A stretch of 64,000 nucleotides of DNA from positions 285,386 to 349,385 of the forward strand of contig VZRN01001796.1 in the NCBI GenBank assembly GCA_013397935.1. The letters are read 5' to 3'. Under the pieces are notes generated by a model. The model did not search any database. It was not told the DNA's origin and saw only the letters and a program-made list of their open reading frames with translations. This stretch comes from Dasyornis broadbenti. Its lineage: Eukaryota > Chordata > Aves > Passeriformes > Dasyornithidae. This document shows, piece by piece, positions 37,780 to 48,345 of this stretch. Numbering within the stretch: the first letter of the stretch is position 1; every line of letters starts with the position of its first letter. The translations under genes were made by a program, and so were the position numbers.

Positions 37780-37905
37780 ACGGAATATCCTGGGCTGGAA
37801 GGGACCCCCAGGGATCATGGAGTCCAACTCCTGCACAGGACATCCCAATAATCCCACCCTGTGCCTCAGAGCCTTCTCCAACCTGTCCATGGCTGGGATC
37901 AGAGT
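37780..37905 (-). mobile_element. CR1 LINE 3' fragment (short)
   Basis: The plus strand has the reverse complement of a CR1 3' end of a different type from the 31.5 kb copy: 'acggaatatcctgggctggaagggaccc', 'ggatcatggagtccaactcctgcacaggaca' and 'cccaccctgtgcctcagagccttctccaa'. It is truncated after about 125 bases. Confidence 0.85.
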
Positions 37906-39046
37906 GTGGCAACTTTAACGTGAAAATTATGGGAAATTCCCACTCAACTCATTCTGGGGAACGTTTCTTATCTGGGATTAGTCGTCCTTCTCAAATGGGA
38001 CGAGGATATTTTTAAAAAGCGATGTTTATGTTTTGGTCGAACATTTGGGACATTCTTATTATAGTTTGTATATTTTCATTGTCATAATTATGGAAAAAAC
38101 ACGGGGGGGATGGATTGGGACTGTGAGAACAGTCCTAAAAGCGCACAGATGCAATCTTTAAATCCTGTTCTCTTGCTTTAGGAGATGCACCACAGCATGG
38201 GATTCAATGGTAGTTTTACTGAGGTCAAAAGGGGTTTTGCCACTGGGGCTTCTGCTGCTCTACCTACCTTGAAAAGCAGATGAAATACTTTAAAATACTG
38301 ATTCTTCTGAAAACCACCCCCAGTTATCTTTTCCAGAGCCTTAGAAAGTGGAAAACACTTTTAAAACTTTCTTCTCAATCGAGAATTCTGTTCCCATATT
38401 GCAGAAATGACATGACAGATGCATTTGGATGAATTTAGATTAATAACATTGCTTGAGGAAATGTTTGATGGGACACAAACCAAACTGTGTTCGGGACATT
38501 GAACAAGAGTAGAGACGAAAGAAATGTGTGCAGATTAATAACATGTAATGAGATACTGTTGGGTCAAATTTTGGGTTCCAGCTGACAAATCTTTAGAAGT
38601 GACCAGAAGCAACGTGCACGGAGATGCAGAGCTGTGCCACCTGTGTTTGTGCATGGGTTTGTACCCTAACGGCCAGCGCTGTGTGACAGCTCCTTGCAAT
38701 TATCTCTAAAATCTGGAGACACAAGGGCTGCCTTGCACTTCTCACTTACCTTCGGGGGAGTAACGTGACCCCTTCATAAAATATGAGTGCTGGGTCGCTC
38801 CCTGTGTGTCTGAAAAATGTGCTGTGTGGGCCGGCTGGGCACTGCTGCAGCAGCACAAAATCTGTGCACTCGGGTGTGTTTTTGCCTTTCTGGAGGGGAG
38901 CTCGAGTTTCCTTCGCACACACGGGTTTTGGAGCTCAGTTTTTAGGGGAGGTGGTTGGAATAATGGGGTCCAGCAGACACTGGGTTATTGGGGGATGAGA
39001 GTGCACCAGGTCAGGAGCGCATGGGGTCCCCACCTCAGGGCTTTGG
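37906..39046. other. Non-coding stretch with a weak minus-strand exon candidate
   Basis: This is mostly AT-rich unique sequence. On the minus strand the interval 38,809 down to 38,750 lies between GCACATTTTTCAG and CCGAAG|GTAAGTG. The donor is strong, the acceptor tract is short, and two of three frames are open over its 60 bases. I give it little weight. Confidence 0.45.
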
Positions 39047-39440
39047 TCAGAATTCACAGTTCTTCCTCCTTTGGTCAGAATTCACAGCTCTTCCTCCTTT
39101 TTTTCAGAATTCATAGCTCTTACTCTTTTGGTCAGAATTTACAATTCTTACTCCTTTTTTCAGAATTCACAGCTCTCACTCCTTTTTTTTCAGAATTCAT
39201 AGCTCTCACTCCTTTGGTCAGAATTCATAGCTCTTACTCTTTTGGTCAGAATTCCCAGTTCTTACTCCTTTGGTCAGAATTCCCAGTTCTTACTCCTTTG
39301 GTCAGAATTCCCAGCTCTTACTCCTTTTTTCAGAATTCATAGCTCTTACTCCTTTTTTCAGAATTCATAGCTCTTACTCCTGTGGTCGGAGCTCACGGCT
39401 CTTACTCCTTTATTCAGAATTCACAGCTCTTACTCCTTTC
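39047..39440. repeat. 28-bp minisatellite, 14 copies
   Basis: A unit starting TCAGAATTCAYAGCTCTTAC and ending CTCCTTTGG or CTCCTTTTT is repeated 14 times. Starts fall at 39,047, 39,075, 39,104 and on to 39,414. Most spacings are exactly 28, and three differ from one another only by the length of the T run. Most copies contain an EcoRI site. Since 28 is not a multiple of 3, successive copies cycle through the frames, giving the serine/leucine/phenylalanine-rich frames on plus, which I reject as coding. Likely length-polymorphic. Confidence 0.97.
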
Positions 39441-40275
39441 CCAGCTCCGCTTGCAGAGAACTGGTGTAATCAGAATTGCTCAGAATATGGCAAAGGGAAG
39501 GTCTGACGTAAAGGTCACCCCTGAAACTGTAATGGATACGATTGTATTGATTGGATCAAACCCATTTTTTTTTTTTTTTAATGTCAGACTTTTGGTAGCC
39601 AGTTTTTGTTTAAAAATAGTAGTTTCTTTTAAATGTTCTTTTAAATGAGCTGTTGCGTTCTTGAATTTGAAATGACACTGCTAGATTCATGGAAAAACAG
39701 GTAAAGGTTGGCCTCTTTTTTCTGTTGCCCCTTTCCATTTCATTGTTTCCCAGTATTGTTACTCACTTTGTTCTCCATCCCCACACGTACCTTCCATCAT
39801 CTCCATTCCTCCTTATTCATTCCTTGACATTCCACTTTCTCCTTTTATCTATGCCTTGATAAAAGGATCTGATACAGATTTATGGTCTCTTATCTTACAT
39901 AGAACTCTTTAAAAAGTCTGGTGCTACTGTTACAGATTTCCTAAAAGCTGCTTGGTTAAGAAGCAATATTTTATCTGTTTGCAGAGTTATCTAGGCCAGA
40001 AAGTTCGATTTATGTGCAGGAAAATGTGTATATATCTGCCTAATAAGGACAATTTGTGTAACAGAATGTGAAGGTAACATTCAGCTACCCTGAGCTTCAT
40101 GCAAATTTACAGCAGTGGCAAAAGTGACTTCCCTAAAGTCATATCCTGGACTGGTCTTGAACGTCCCTTTCCTACCTTGTGAACCAAACTTCTCTCCTTT
40201 GCTTTCTATAAATTTTAAATTCCTCCTCCCCGCCCCAGTCAACTTTTTTTTTTTTTTTCCCCTCTATAAATTTAG
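39441..40275. other. Non-coding stretch, no gene seen
   Basis: AT-rich sequence with T runs near 39,566-39,579 and 40,242-40,258. The second serves as the pyrimidine tract of the next candidate exon. No repeat family is recognised. Confidence 0.65.
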
Positions 40276-40319
40276 ACAAAACAATTTCAGAGTTGTTCAG
40301 GATGGAGATTATCACAAAG
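40276..40319 (+). other. Candidate 44-nt exon, open frame
   Basis: A strong pyrimidine tract (a T run followed by CCCCTCTATAAATTTAG) gives an acceptor at 40,274-40,275. The interval ends in CACAAAG|GTAAGG. The frame reading QNNFRVVQDGDYHK is open, with one base left over at each end (entry phase 2, exit phase 1). The other two frames are also open, so openness gives little evidence. The peptide is not recognised. Confidence 0.35.
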
Positions 40320-43300
40320 GTAAGGGAAACAAGGGAAAAAATTCTCCAGTTTAGCCTCCTCTGCTCAGGTAGGGAACGGCTGCCCGTGAACATTCCTCTT
40401 CTGGAAAATGGGAACGACATAAAAGGTGTTTATTTGTATAAATGTCCGAGTGCAATCAGAGTCTGCTTTGAAGTGCCTTTTGCCCGTGTGGGAGCAGCCC
40501 CAAGCTCGGAGCACTCGTTATTCCCAGCCACGGGCAGGGTGGAATTTTCTCCGGGTGCGCTCCGTGCTCGTGCAGGTCACGGTGCCATGGTGGCTCTGGA
40601 GATCCGTGCCAGGCGATTCCTGGGCGCTGCTCGGCTGCTGCACGGCGTGGGCAGAAACCAGAGCTGCTCCTCGGGGCAAGGGGCAGGGCAGGAGCTGGGG
40701 AACGCTCAGATGGAGCTGGGAGTGGATTTCGGGACACGCCTGCACTTGTGATGACAAAGCAGCGTAAATAAAGCACCTGCAGGACACCGGGAGAGGCGCT
40801 GAAGTGAATCCTGCCACAGCAAAGGCAGACAGGCTCCGACACTTAACACCCTGAAACCCAGCAACCCATCACGTGTTCCATGCTTTCTTGCTCAAGTTCT
40901 TGTTTGGACCTGGAATATCAATAAAAATGGTTTTAAAATCCATAACAAGTAGATCTTTATCATGTTTCTCGCTTAAGAGATGAGCCACCGCACCAACAGC
41001 AATTGCTACTCAGTGCTTAAGAAAAGTTATTTTATGGAGGTTGCATGCACTGCTTTCCTGCCATGGTATCATTTGGTTTTATTTTGAGACATTTGCATGC
41101 CACAAATGTACTTTTCTAACAGCTTAGCGCCATGCTTTGTGCCTGTAATGTTTTTAAATTTTTCAATTGCCGAGGTTTTAACCATTACTTTTAATAGCTG
41201 GGTGTGACTATCTCTAGTAGTTTTTGGAGTCCCTCTTTACACTCCCAAAACTAAGAATCTGGGGCTGTTGGTTTCTTCACCTGGAGGATCTGTACATGTG
41301 AAATACTATTTTAAATTCTGCTCAGTCAAACTGATCAGAATTAACTCACAGAATTTGATTTTCTAAGGTAAGTCTGATAATTCTTATTTTTAAATGTCAC
41401 AGTATAATTCTTCTAGACTCTATCAAAATATTTTATAGTAATTTTCTCTTTCTGATCACAATTCTGTCTTTTATTGATGGAATAAATTGTTTACCTGTGA
41501 GAGAGCTCAGTGCCTGAGGTTAATAATAATAGGAACTTTGTGTATGAATATATCTGTCTATATATTCTCTCTCCCATAAAAATCCATGTCTTTTAACATG
41601 GATCATCCCACTTGTCTCATTTATTTTTGTGGGGACGCTTTTTAGAATTGGAGCTAGTAGGAACTCTCTTCCTTTTCTCTTTATTTCCTCTAAAATTGAG
41701 GATAGCAGTTCAATATTTTTGCATTCATCACGGAAAAAAAACTTGTTACAGTCCAATTTGGGCAAATTGTACAGAAATTGAGGGCTAGGCTTACACCTGG
41801 TGTCCAAACCTGGGAGGAGAAGCTGAAAACTGCAACACTGACTTTGCTGCCTCTCGCTTTTGTGATGTTTTGTGTTTGGGGGACTCAGTGGGGGAGGCCG
41901 GGATTCAGTTTCATCCCCTGCTTGATCCCATTTAATCCCCTGCCTCTCATTTTCCCCAATATTCCCGTACCACATAACTTGCCTGGTGCTCTGGGTTTGC
42001 TGTGAAGCCTTTCTTTGCTGCTGGACTTGGATTTCATGTACAGCACTTAAATAAACGAGTGAAAATCCGAGGTGCTGGTTGGAGCGCTGCTGGCTCCCTG
42101 CCTTTTCCATAGCATTTCCTAGGAGTGGTTTTTCCAAGTCCTTAATTCTGCTCCCAGCGCTTGCAGCTGGAGCGGCTGCTGCTGTCTCAGCGCTGCACGT
42201 GTTCCCGTTTGTTTGGGGTGTGAGGAGCTGTCCTGTCCCTGCCGCCACCGCCCCAGCTGCGCGCAGCGCCCAGGCTGGGCTGGCTGGAGCGGCCACGCAA
42301 AGAATCAGGGACACAGGAGCTGACAGGGCACAGGAATCCACTTTCCCTGCTGAATCCTGGCAGGCACAGTTTGAATTCCCCCGGCTGGGAGCGGCGGAAA
42401 TGTCATGGTGTTGCTGAGGATTCGTTACCGAAGGGAAGCATCGCCCTCCTGGCGCTGCCTCCTCCCCTGCCGCGGCACCGTCAGCTGGGAAGGGAAAGGG
42501 ACACGGGGATTACAGGGGGTGGAGAGAAGCACGAAAGGTGTGTCCCGCCTGCCACGCGTCCCCAGCGCTGCGGGGGAGCCCTGGCTGGGAGCCTCCCTCA
42601 TCCCATGGCCAGAGGTGCTCCGTGGCACAGGCAGCCGGGGCTCGCCTGCTCCATCCTTCTCCTGCCGCGGTAACTCCATCCCAGGGGCTGGGCACTCCAG
42701 GTACGGGGGAATGAGGCTGCTCACGGTCCCTTTTCCCTGTGCTGTGCTTCCAGCAGGATTATTCTGGGCTATCGTTGTGTTCCAGGGAGGGGGCACGAGC
42801 TGTGTGTGGACTGAGTGGGAAGCTGGGCTCCTTTTGAGCCAGAAGGCAGAAATGTGGGTTTGAGAGAGAGAGAGAATGTCCATTATTAGTTTGCACTGCC
42901 AGAAGGCAAATGATAATTGCTCTGAAAATGTCCCCTGCATTTGACTTTTGGGAAGTGTGGGAATAGAAATGATTCATTAGAACTGAGGCATGCACGGGAA
43001 AGAAAAACGGAACTCGGAGTATTGTTGCAGGATTTATTACCTAGAGATGATGTTGTACCTGCAAGGCTCATCAGCTGTTTATTTTCTCTTTAACGATTGT
43101 CACTTCAGCCCATTGCAAACGCAGTGTTCTGGGATGAATTTCAGAGATAGCAGTAAACGACTGATACTGCAGGGAGATGTTTGGAAAGAAAATAAGCAGC
43201 TTCCCGATGAACTTTATGTAATAATGCTTATCTTTTGTACAGATTTCTGTATTGAAAATGTACATCCTTTCTTTTTAAAGCTGATCTTTTAAGAATGCGT

Positions 43301-44486
43301 TCAGCACCAGCTTTTGCCGTGTCACAGTTTCACATGCACTCCTGTTTCATGCTTTTCTTGCTTTTAGACTTTATAATAGCTGTGAACTTTCCTTCTCTTT
43401 AACTTGAGCTTAGGCACCAATAAGAACAATATTCAAATATTTATTTTGGAGGTTAGAATATTTCTGAACTAATTTAACCTATTAAATGAGTAAAATTAGA
43501 CAAAATGTTTCAATAAAACAGAATGCATCACTATTCCTGCTTGTTATTGGAAGCAGGGATAGAGGAAAATAGATGACAATATTATTTTTGATAAAATGCA
43601 GCGGCATTTTTCAAGTTGTCATGCTTAATGAAGTCTAATTTTGCTAATCTTTGAATTTTGCATGGATTCACAGTGCAGTTTTAGCTGAAATTCACACGGT
43701 ACTGGATGTCTGGATAGGGTGATATATTTGGATTTGCAAATGCTTCTATGAATTTTAGAACTTCTCTGGAAGGAATTAGCTGAAAAGGGGTTCTTAAAAT
43801 GACTTTTTTTTTTTTTTTATTTTTAAGGATTCAAGTTGCATGTGAAATACTGGCAGCCAATCTGCCATTCGTCAGTTTACCTGAGCTTTTTTCATCCCCT
43901 TCAGAGAGACAGTTCATACTTTTAAAAATCTTTCTGTGTGGGCAAGTCTGTGAAACTGAGTTCTGCCTGAAAATACCCCGAGTTGGTAAAGCGTGGTTAT
44001 GTAACTAGTATTGCATAATAATGCATTTAATGATATTCTAATAGGAGTTTACTTTTATCACTGTTTCTTTAGGAGAAAAGGTTGCAGGGCTGTGACTAAT
44101 TACCCTCCTTCTTTAAGGTTATCGGCTGTCCTCGTTTTCAAGGACATCCCTCGCTAACAGGGACAACCCTGGAATCTTGGAGGCTTTCTTGAAAATGGGG
44201 CAATGTTCTAATTTCAGAGCAATCCCATGTCAGGCAGACATCTGAGCAGCGCCAGAGCTCACGTGGCTCCGAGGGCAGCGCATCCGGCCGGAGCACGACC
44301 GGCACCGGCTCCTTTCCTGGGACACACGGATGTGGCAAACAGAGGTGCTGCCAGCTGTCCCACTGCTGCATAGATGCAACAATCTGAGTTGTAGAAGTTT
44401 AAAAAAAAATATAGTTGGGCTCTCTGTTCATACACATCTTCATTTTTTCCCTTTCTGTAACTTCCCTGTGCCTACAAATCCCACAG
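40320..44486. other. Non-coding stretch with a GC-rich patch, no gene seen
   Basis: A GC-rich patch lies at 40,480-40,760 and a larger CpG-containing one at about 42,130-42,700. The latter ends near a CTCCAG|GTACGG donor-like site (42,699/42,700). A minus-strand frame of 273 codons (41,520-42,341) crosses AT-rich and GC-rich sequence without a recognised motif. A strong donor CTAAG|GTAAGT at about 41,369 has only stopped frames before it. AT-rich complex sequence fills 43,090-43,800. Confidence 0.5.
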
Positions 44487-44658
44487 CCGTGGGAAAGGGT
44501 CAGCAAAATCGGGTTCATTGCCCCATTCCACTTGAATGGAAAGACCAGGCAGCAAATGTTGGAGCATTGGGAGGAATTTTCACAGAGGCTGAAGCTAAAT
44601 TTAAAGGAAGAACAGCTCTCTGCACTCTCTGTTCTCAGACAGTTGTCAAAAGAGAAAA
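44487..44658 (+). other. Candidate coding exon with helix-rich frame
   Basis: A pyrimidine-rich stretch ends in CTACAAATCCCACAG (AG at 44,485-44,486). The frame that follows reads PWERVSKIGFIAPFHLNGK and goes on with a charged, leucine- and glutamine-spaced segment (around QQMLEHWEEFSQRLKLNLK) that would form an amphipathic helix. It stays open to 44,774. The nearest donor-like site, AGAAAA|GTAGGT at 44,659, is weak. The composition is more protein-like than other frames here. I do not recognise the family; it may be a diverged coding exon, a decayed gene piece, or chance. Confidence 0.35.
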
Positions 44659-47600
44659 GTAGGTTTCGGAAGCGTTCAGATTTGTTTGACGACTTTGTTA
44701 TCTCTGTGCTTGAACTCAGGCTATTTTATATGTGTTTTAAAATCAGGAAGTCCTGGGATTATATAAGGGGTTAGCCAAGTGCAACACAGAGAAAGATGCA
44801 GGAAGGCTTGAAGGCTGATTTTCAGTGTGTGCTGGGACATCTGTGATTGCCTCCATCTCCAAAGGTTTCTTCTGTGGAAGATCACTGGTATCTCAGTTCT
44901 GCCCCTCTCAAACAGGAACGCCTGTAAAGGCCTTCCTGGGTTTCGCTGAGCTTTCCTGTGCTTGAGGAAACCTTGTGGAGTTGTGTATTTTATGGGGATG
45001 AAAGCTTTCCCGTATTTTTAGCACAGAGACATTAATAAACTTGGGGGCTTTAACAGGGAACTGTTAAAATATAAACTTACTTTTCTCCAAATTTTAGGAA
45101 GGGATGGCTCCATAGTCTTCATGGCACCTGGGTCTCGTGCATGTTGGATTCCAGGGCAGTTGTCTTGGAGATGGAAAAGGCCCCGTGGGGTATTCAAACC
45201 CCCAGGCCTCCCGTGTGGCCTGTAACCCAATGTGTGAGCTCAGTAGGAAAGTGCATGCATTTTTCATGTATGATGCTGTGTCAGGACACATGGGGGACTT
45301 TCCTTTCTTGGGTTTGGGGCTTTAAATATCTCACAAACACACACACACACCCCCTGCCTGTCTCGGAGCTGGAGTCTCTGGCAACCGCTTTTGTAAATAA
45401 ACAATTCCAGCTACCGTAGCTGTATTTGGTAACAATATCCATACTTGGTGTCGATTTATCAAGAGCTGAATGAGCTTAGAAGAATGTAGTTTTTTATTTA
45501 CAGCAGCTGGCTCTTACCTGGGTAAGTGACAGGTCCAGTGTCCCATTACTTCCCCTTCTGTCATTTTGCAGGATAGAATTTCATGCATCCGCCAGCTCAA
45601 GTTCTCTTTCGTTGGAAAGATTTCGCGTACTCCCACTTCTTGTAATTAGAATAATGGTGCCAGATTTTCTCAAGGTTAAGAGAACTGCTGGAACCATAAA
45701 ATAGAACATGAAGGAGCTGTAATTGCTTGGTTTCTTGAGTGAAGATCTGAAATTCCCAAAGAATGGCCATGATTTTTGTGGGGAAGGTGCACTCTGGGGA
45801 TCAAGGCAAGTGTCACTCCTTAGGAGTTGCTGTTCACCGAGGGCAAGGTTTCAGCTGAGGTGAAGGAATGATTTTGCTCAAGTGTTGGATCTGATGCGTG
45901 CCAGGAAAAGCTTCTGTGCAACAATTTGTAAGCTATTTAACGTCGTAAAAATCAACTGGAAAGTGTCTGCATTTTCTTTAGGAATTAAATAGGGATCGCT
46001 TCAGCCATAATGCATCCTGTGGATGGAGTCCTGCAGTTCCCATTGCTGCTGATGGGATTTGCAAGTGTTGCAAAATCCGTATTCATCCAACAGAAAATGT
46101 GCTCCAGAGTGCCTGAGAAAGCTGCTCAGACTTTATTCCTGGAACTTGGGGTGACTTTAACTTGCCCGAATCCAGCGTTAATTCAAAGGAGCACTGCTGT
46201 GAGCTTGCCTGCCCTCATTTCACATGCACAGCCAGGCTGGGTTTGGGCAGCAGGGTGTGAAGGCTGGTCCTGTTGGGCCAGCACAGCCAGAGTGCGCTGT
46301 GCCTGGCCAGCCTGGCAGAAGTGAGGGTGCTGGTTTCCAGCCCAGGGACACGCTAGGAAGCCGTGCTGCAGAGCAGTGGCAGTAGCTGTCCTTTCATCTG
46401 AGTTCCTGGGTGAGGGCCTGGATCCATCCCTCTCTTTCCCTGTCTTCTCCCTCGGGCTGCAGTTATTTGGAAAAGGCTTGAGGGCATCTCCTGCTCTTTA
46501 GCCACTTTCCTGACCCCTCCTTTCCCCAGTTTTCCTGCTTGCCTGTCTTGCCTGGCACGTGGTGAGACAGCAGTGCCTCCACTGGGGCCATGCACGGAGC
46601 CTTCCCTTTCCCACAAACCACATCTCCCAGGCCGCTGGGGTCGCACCACTCCTGCTGCCCCGTTGCTGAGCATGAGGTGGTGATGGAAGACATTTAAGAG
46701 CTAAATTAAAATCCTCTGCCATGCTAAGAGATGCCAGCACTCGTTACCTGTGCTGCCCCCCTGTTGCTTTTTCTAGATGTGTGCTGATTTTATTGCGGTT
46801 AAACATCACAGCCGCTGACTCCATGCACAAGTTCTCTCTTTATTAACATGGTGGCTCCACTGAAGTGCTGATTGTCTTGGTCCTTTGTTTTTCCACCACT
46901 GTACATGATCCCTGCTCACCTCTCAGTGCACCTTTTCCCCAGCAGAGCCCTTCTGGATAAATTTCAGCCTTTAGGAAGTTGGTTAGGTTGTTAATCTCTG
47001 AATTCTGCTCTCATTTGCTTTGGTTTCTCTGTGTATGCCTTTACCAAAGCCTCATCTTTCAAACTGTGTTTATGAAGCAAGGGTAGGGGTGATTAATAAT
47101 CTGCTGCTGCCTTTCTTTCATCCGAAATGGTCGTGTTCAGTTTTAGATATTGCATTATCTTGTATAATGTAAAATTTCCAATATCGCAGAATTTAATATT
47201 GCTCTGAGTATTTTTGGGAATTATGCAACCTGCTCAAGCAAGCAAACTACTTTTCCCCCCTAATAATCAAAATTCATTCTTTTGAGCAAGGCTATCTTGA
47301 TAGTGTTGTGTATGGATATTTGTAAATGTAGCAAACTCCTTCGCTGATTTTTCAAGTCCCTTCATTCCAATAGTTTGTGGACTGAAGGAAAACAGTTTTT
47401 AAACCAACCTCTCTTGTGTGCCTAATCCTATATATAAGAAATGTAGTTAATCTGTATTTGCAGCATTTGACCTTCAGGTTCAAATGTGTTCGGAAAATTC
47501 ACTCTAGGATTACTGTTTTGATTGAATGGATGGACTTCACTGTATGAAAACTTTCCTTTTCCCTCCAGTGCCAATTATGAAAACTTCTTCTTGATTCTGA

Positions 47601-47825
47601 AAATAAAATTCTGTTCCCAGTGACGCTGGCAAAGTTCATCCCAACTCTTCCTTTGCTCTCAGCAGTGCTGGATACGTGGTGGCGGTGTGAACCCAGGGAA
47701 AGCCCTTTGGAACGGCAGGTGCAGCTTAACTGCTCTGTCAGAGATGCCTGAGCCAAAATGTGGGCATGAAACCTTTCCGTAATCGTCATCTCCACTCTTT
47801 TTAACTTCCTTGCTCGGTTTCAAAC
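44659..47825. other. Non-coding stretch with a microexon-like site
   Basis: This is unique AT-rich sequence. A short (CA)n lies at 45,337-45,350. At 45,504-45,521 an 18-base interval lies between TTTTTTATTTACAG and a TGG|GTAAGTG donor (see its own entry). Frames at 46,350-46,740 on minus (up to 106 codons) are not recognised. Confidence 0.55.
45504..45521 (+). other. Candidate 18-nt microexon
   Basis: The acceptor TAGTTTTTTATTTACAG is followed by CAGCTGGCTCTTACCTGG and the donor GTAAGTG. The tandem CAGCAG offers a NAGNAG choice (18 or 15 bases). Its frame would add QLALTW. The near-palindrome CTTACCTGGGTAAG also makes a donor (CCAG|GTAAGAG) on the minus strand, so strand is uncertain. Support is from splice signals alone. 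Confidence 0.25.
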
Positions 47826-48297
47826 TTGTGCTGTTGCATCTGGAGTGTTGTGTCCAGTCTGCCCAGTACAGGAGAGATTCCGGTGACTGGAGGGGGTGCA
47901 GGGAAGGGCCACCAGGATGGGAGCACATGGCTGAGAGTTCCTCAGTCTGGACAAGAGGTGGGTGTAGTTTGGGTCTTTTCTTCACTTACCCAGTGGAGGT
48001 TATGAAAGAAGGAAAATCCGGACTCATCTCCGAGGTGCACAGCAAAAGGATTTGAGGCAAAAGCTGTAATTCCAGTGAGGGGAATTCTGGTCAAATATAA
48101 ATAGCTTTCTCACCAGGAGGATGTTCCAACATGGGAACAGTGGCCCAGACAGGGGTGGGAATCTCCATCCTTGGGGATGTTCAAAGCTCAGCTGGGCATG
48201 ACCCTGAGCAAGCTGTTCCACATTTGAAGTTGGCACTGGGTTGGACTAGATGACCTTCAAAGATCCTTTCCAACCTAAATCATCCTATGATTTTGTT
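47826..48297 (+). mobile_element. CR1 LINE, 5'-truncated, plus strand
   Basis: The segment starts with the CR1 phrase 'ctgttgcatctggagtgttgtgtccagt' and continues with 'gggtgcagggaagggccaccaggatggg'. After a diverged middle it picks up 'tctccatccttggggatgttcaaagctcagctgggcatgaccctgagcaa' and ends with 'ggttggactagatgaccttcaaagatcctttccaacctaaatcatcctatgat'. The ORF part is heavily decayed, so this copy is older than the 24.5 kb one. Confidence 0.88.
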
Positions 48298-48306
48298 AGG
48301 AACGTT

Positions 48307-48345
48307 AAAAAAAAAAACCAAAAAACAACAACAACAACAAAAACC
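48307..48345. repeat. A-rich / (AAC)n tract after CR1
   Basis: An A run, then AAC units, begins about ten bases after the CR1 tail. It may have grown from the insertion's 3' end. CR1 elements themselves do not end in poly-A. Confidence 0.9.

Noticed and set aside
38806..39342. 178-codon frame with repeated SSYSFGQNSQ-like blocks
   Set aside because: The periodic protein comes from the 28-bp minisatellite. The unit length is not a multiple of three, so frames cycle.
41300..41368. Interval before the strong donor CTAAG|GTAAGT
   Set aside because: All frames are stopped and the acceptor candidates are weak. Probably a chance donor.
41520..42341. 273-codon minus-strand frame
   Set aside because: No recognised motif or domain and no splice context. 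The translation changes character abruptly between AT-rich and GC-rich sequence, as expected for a chance frame.
44110..44185. Short hairpin-like sequence around GTCCTCGTTTTCAAGGAC
   Set aside because: The stem is only five or six base pairs, and I could not match it to a microRNA precursor or a known repeat family.
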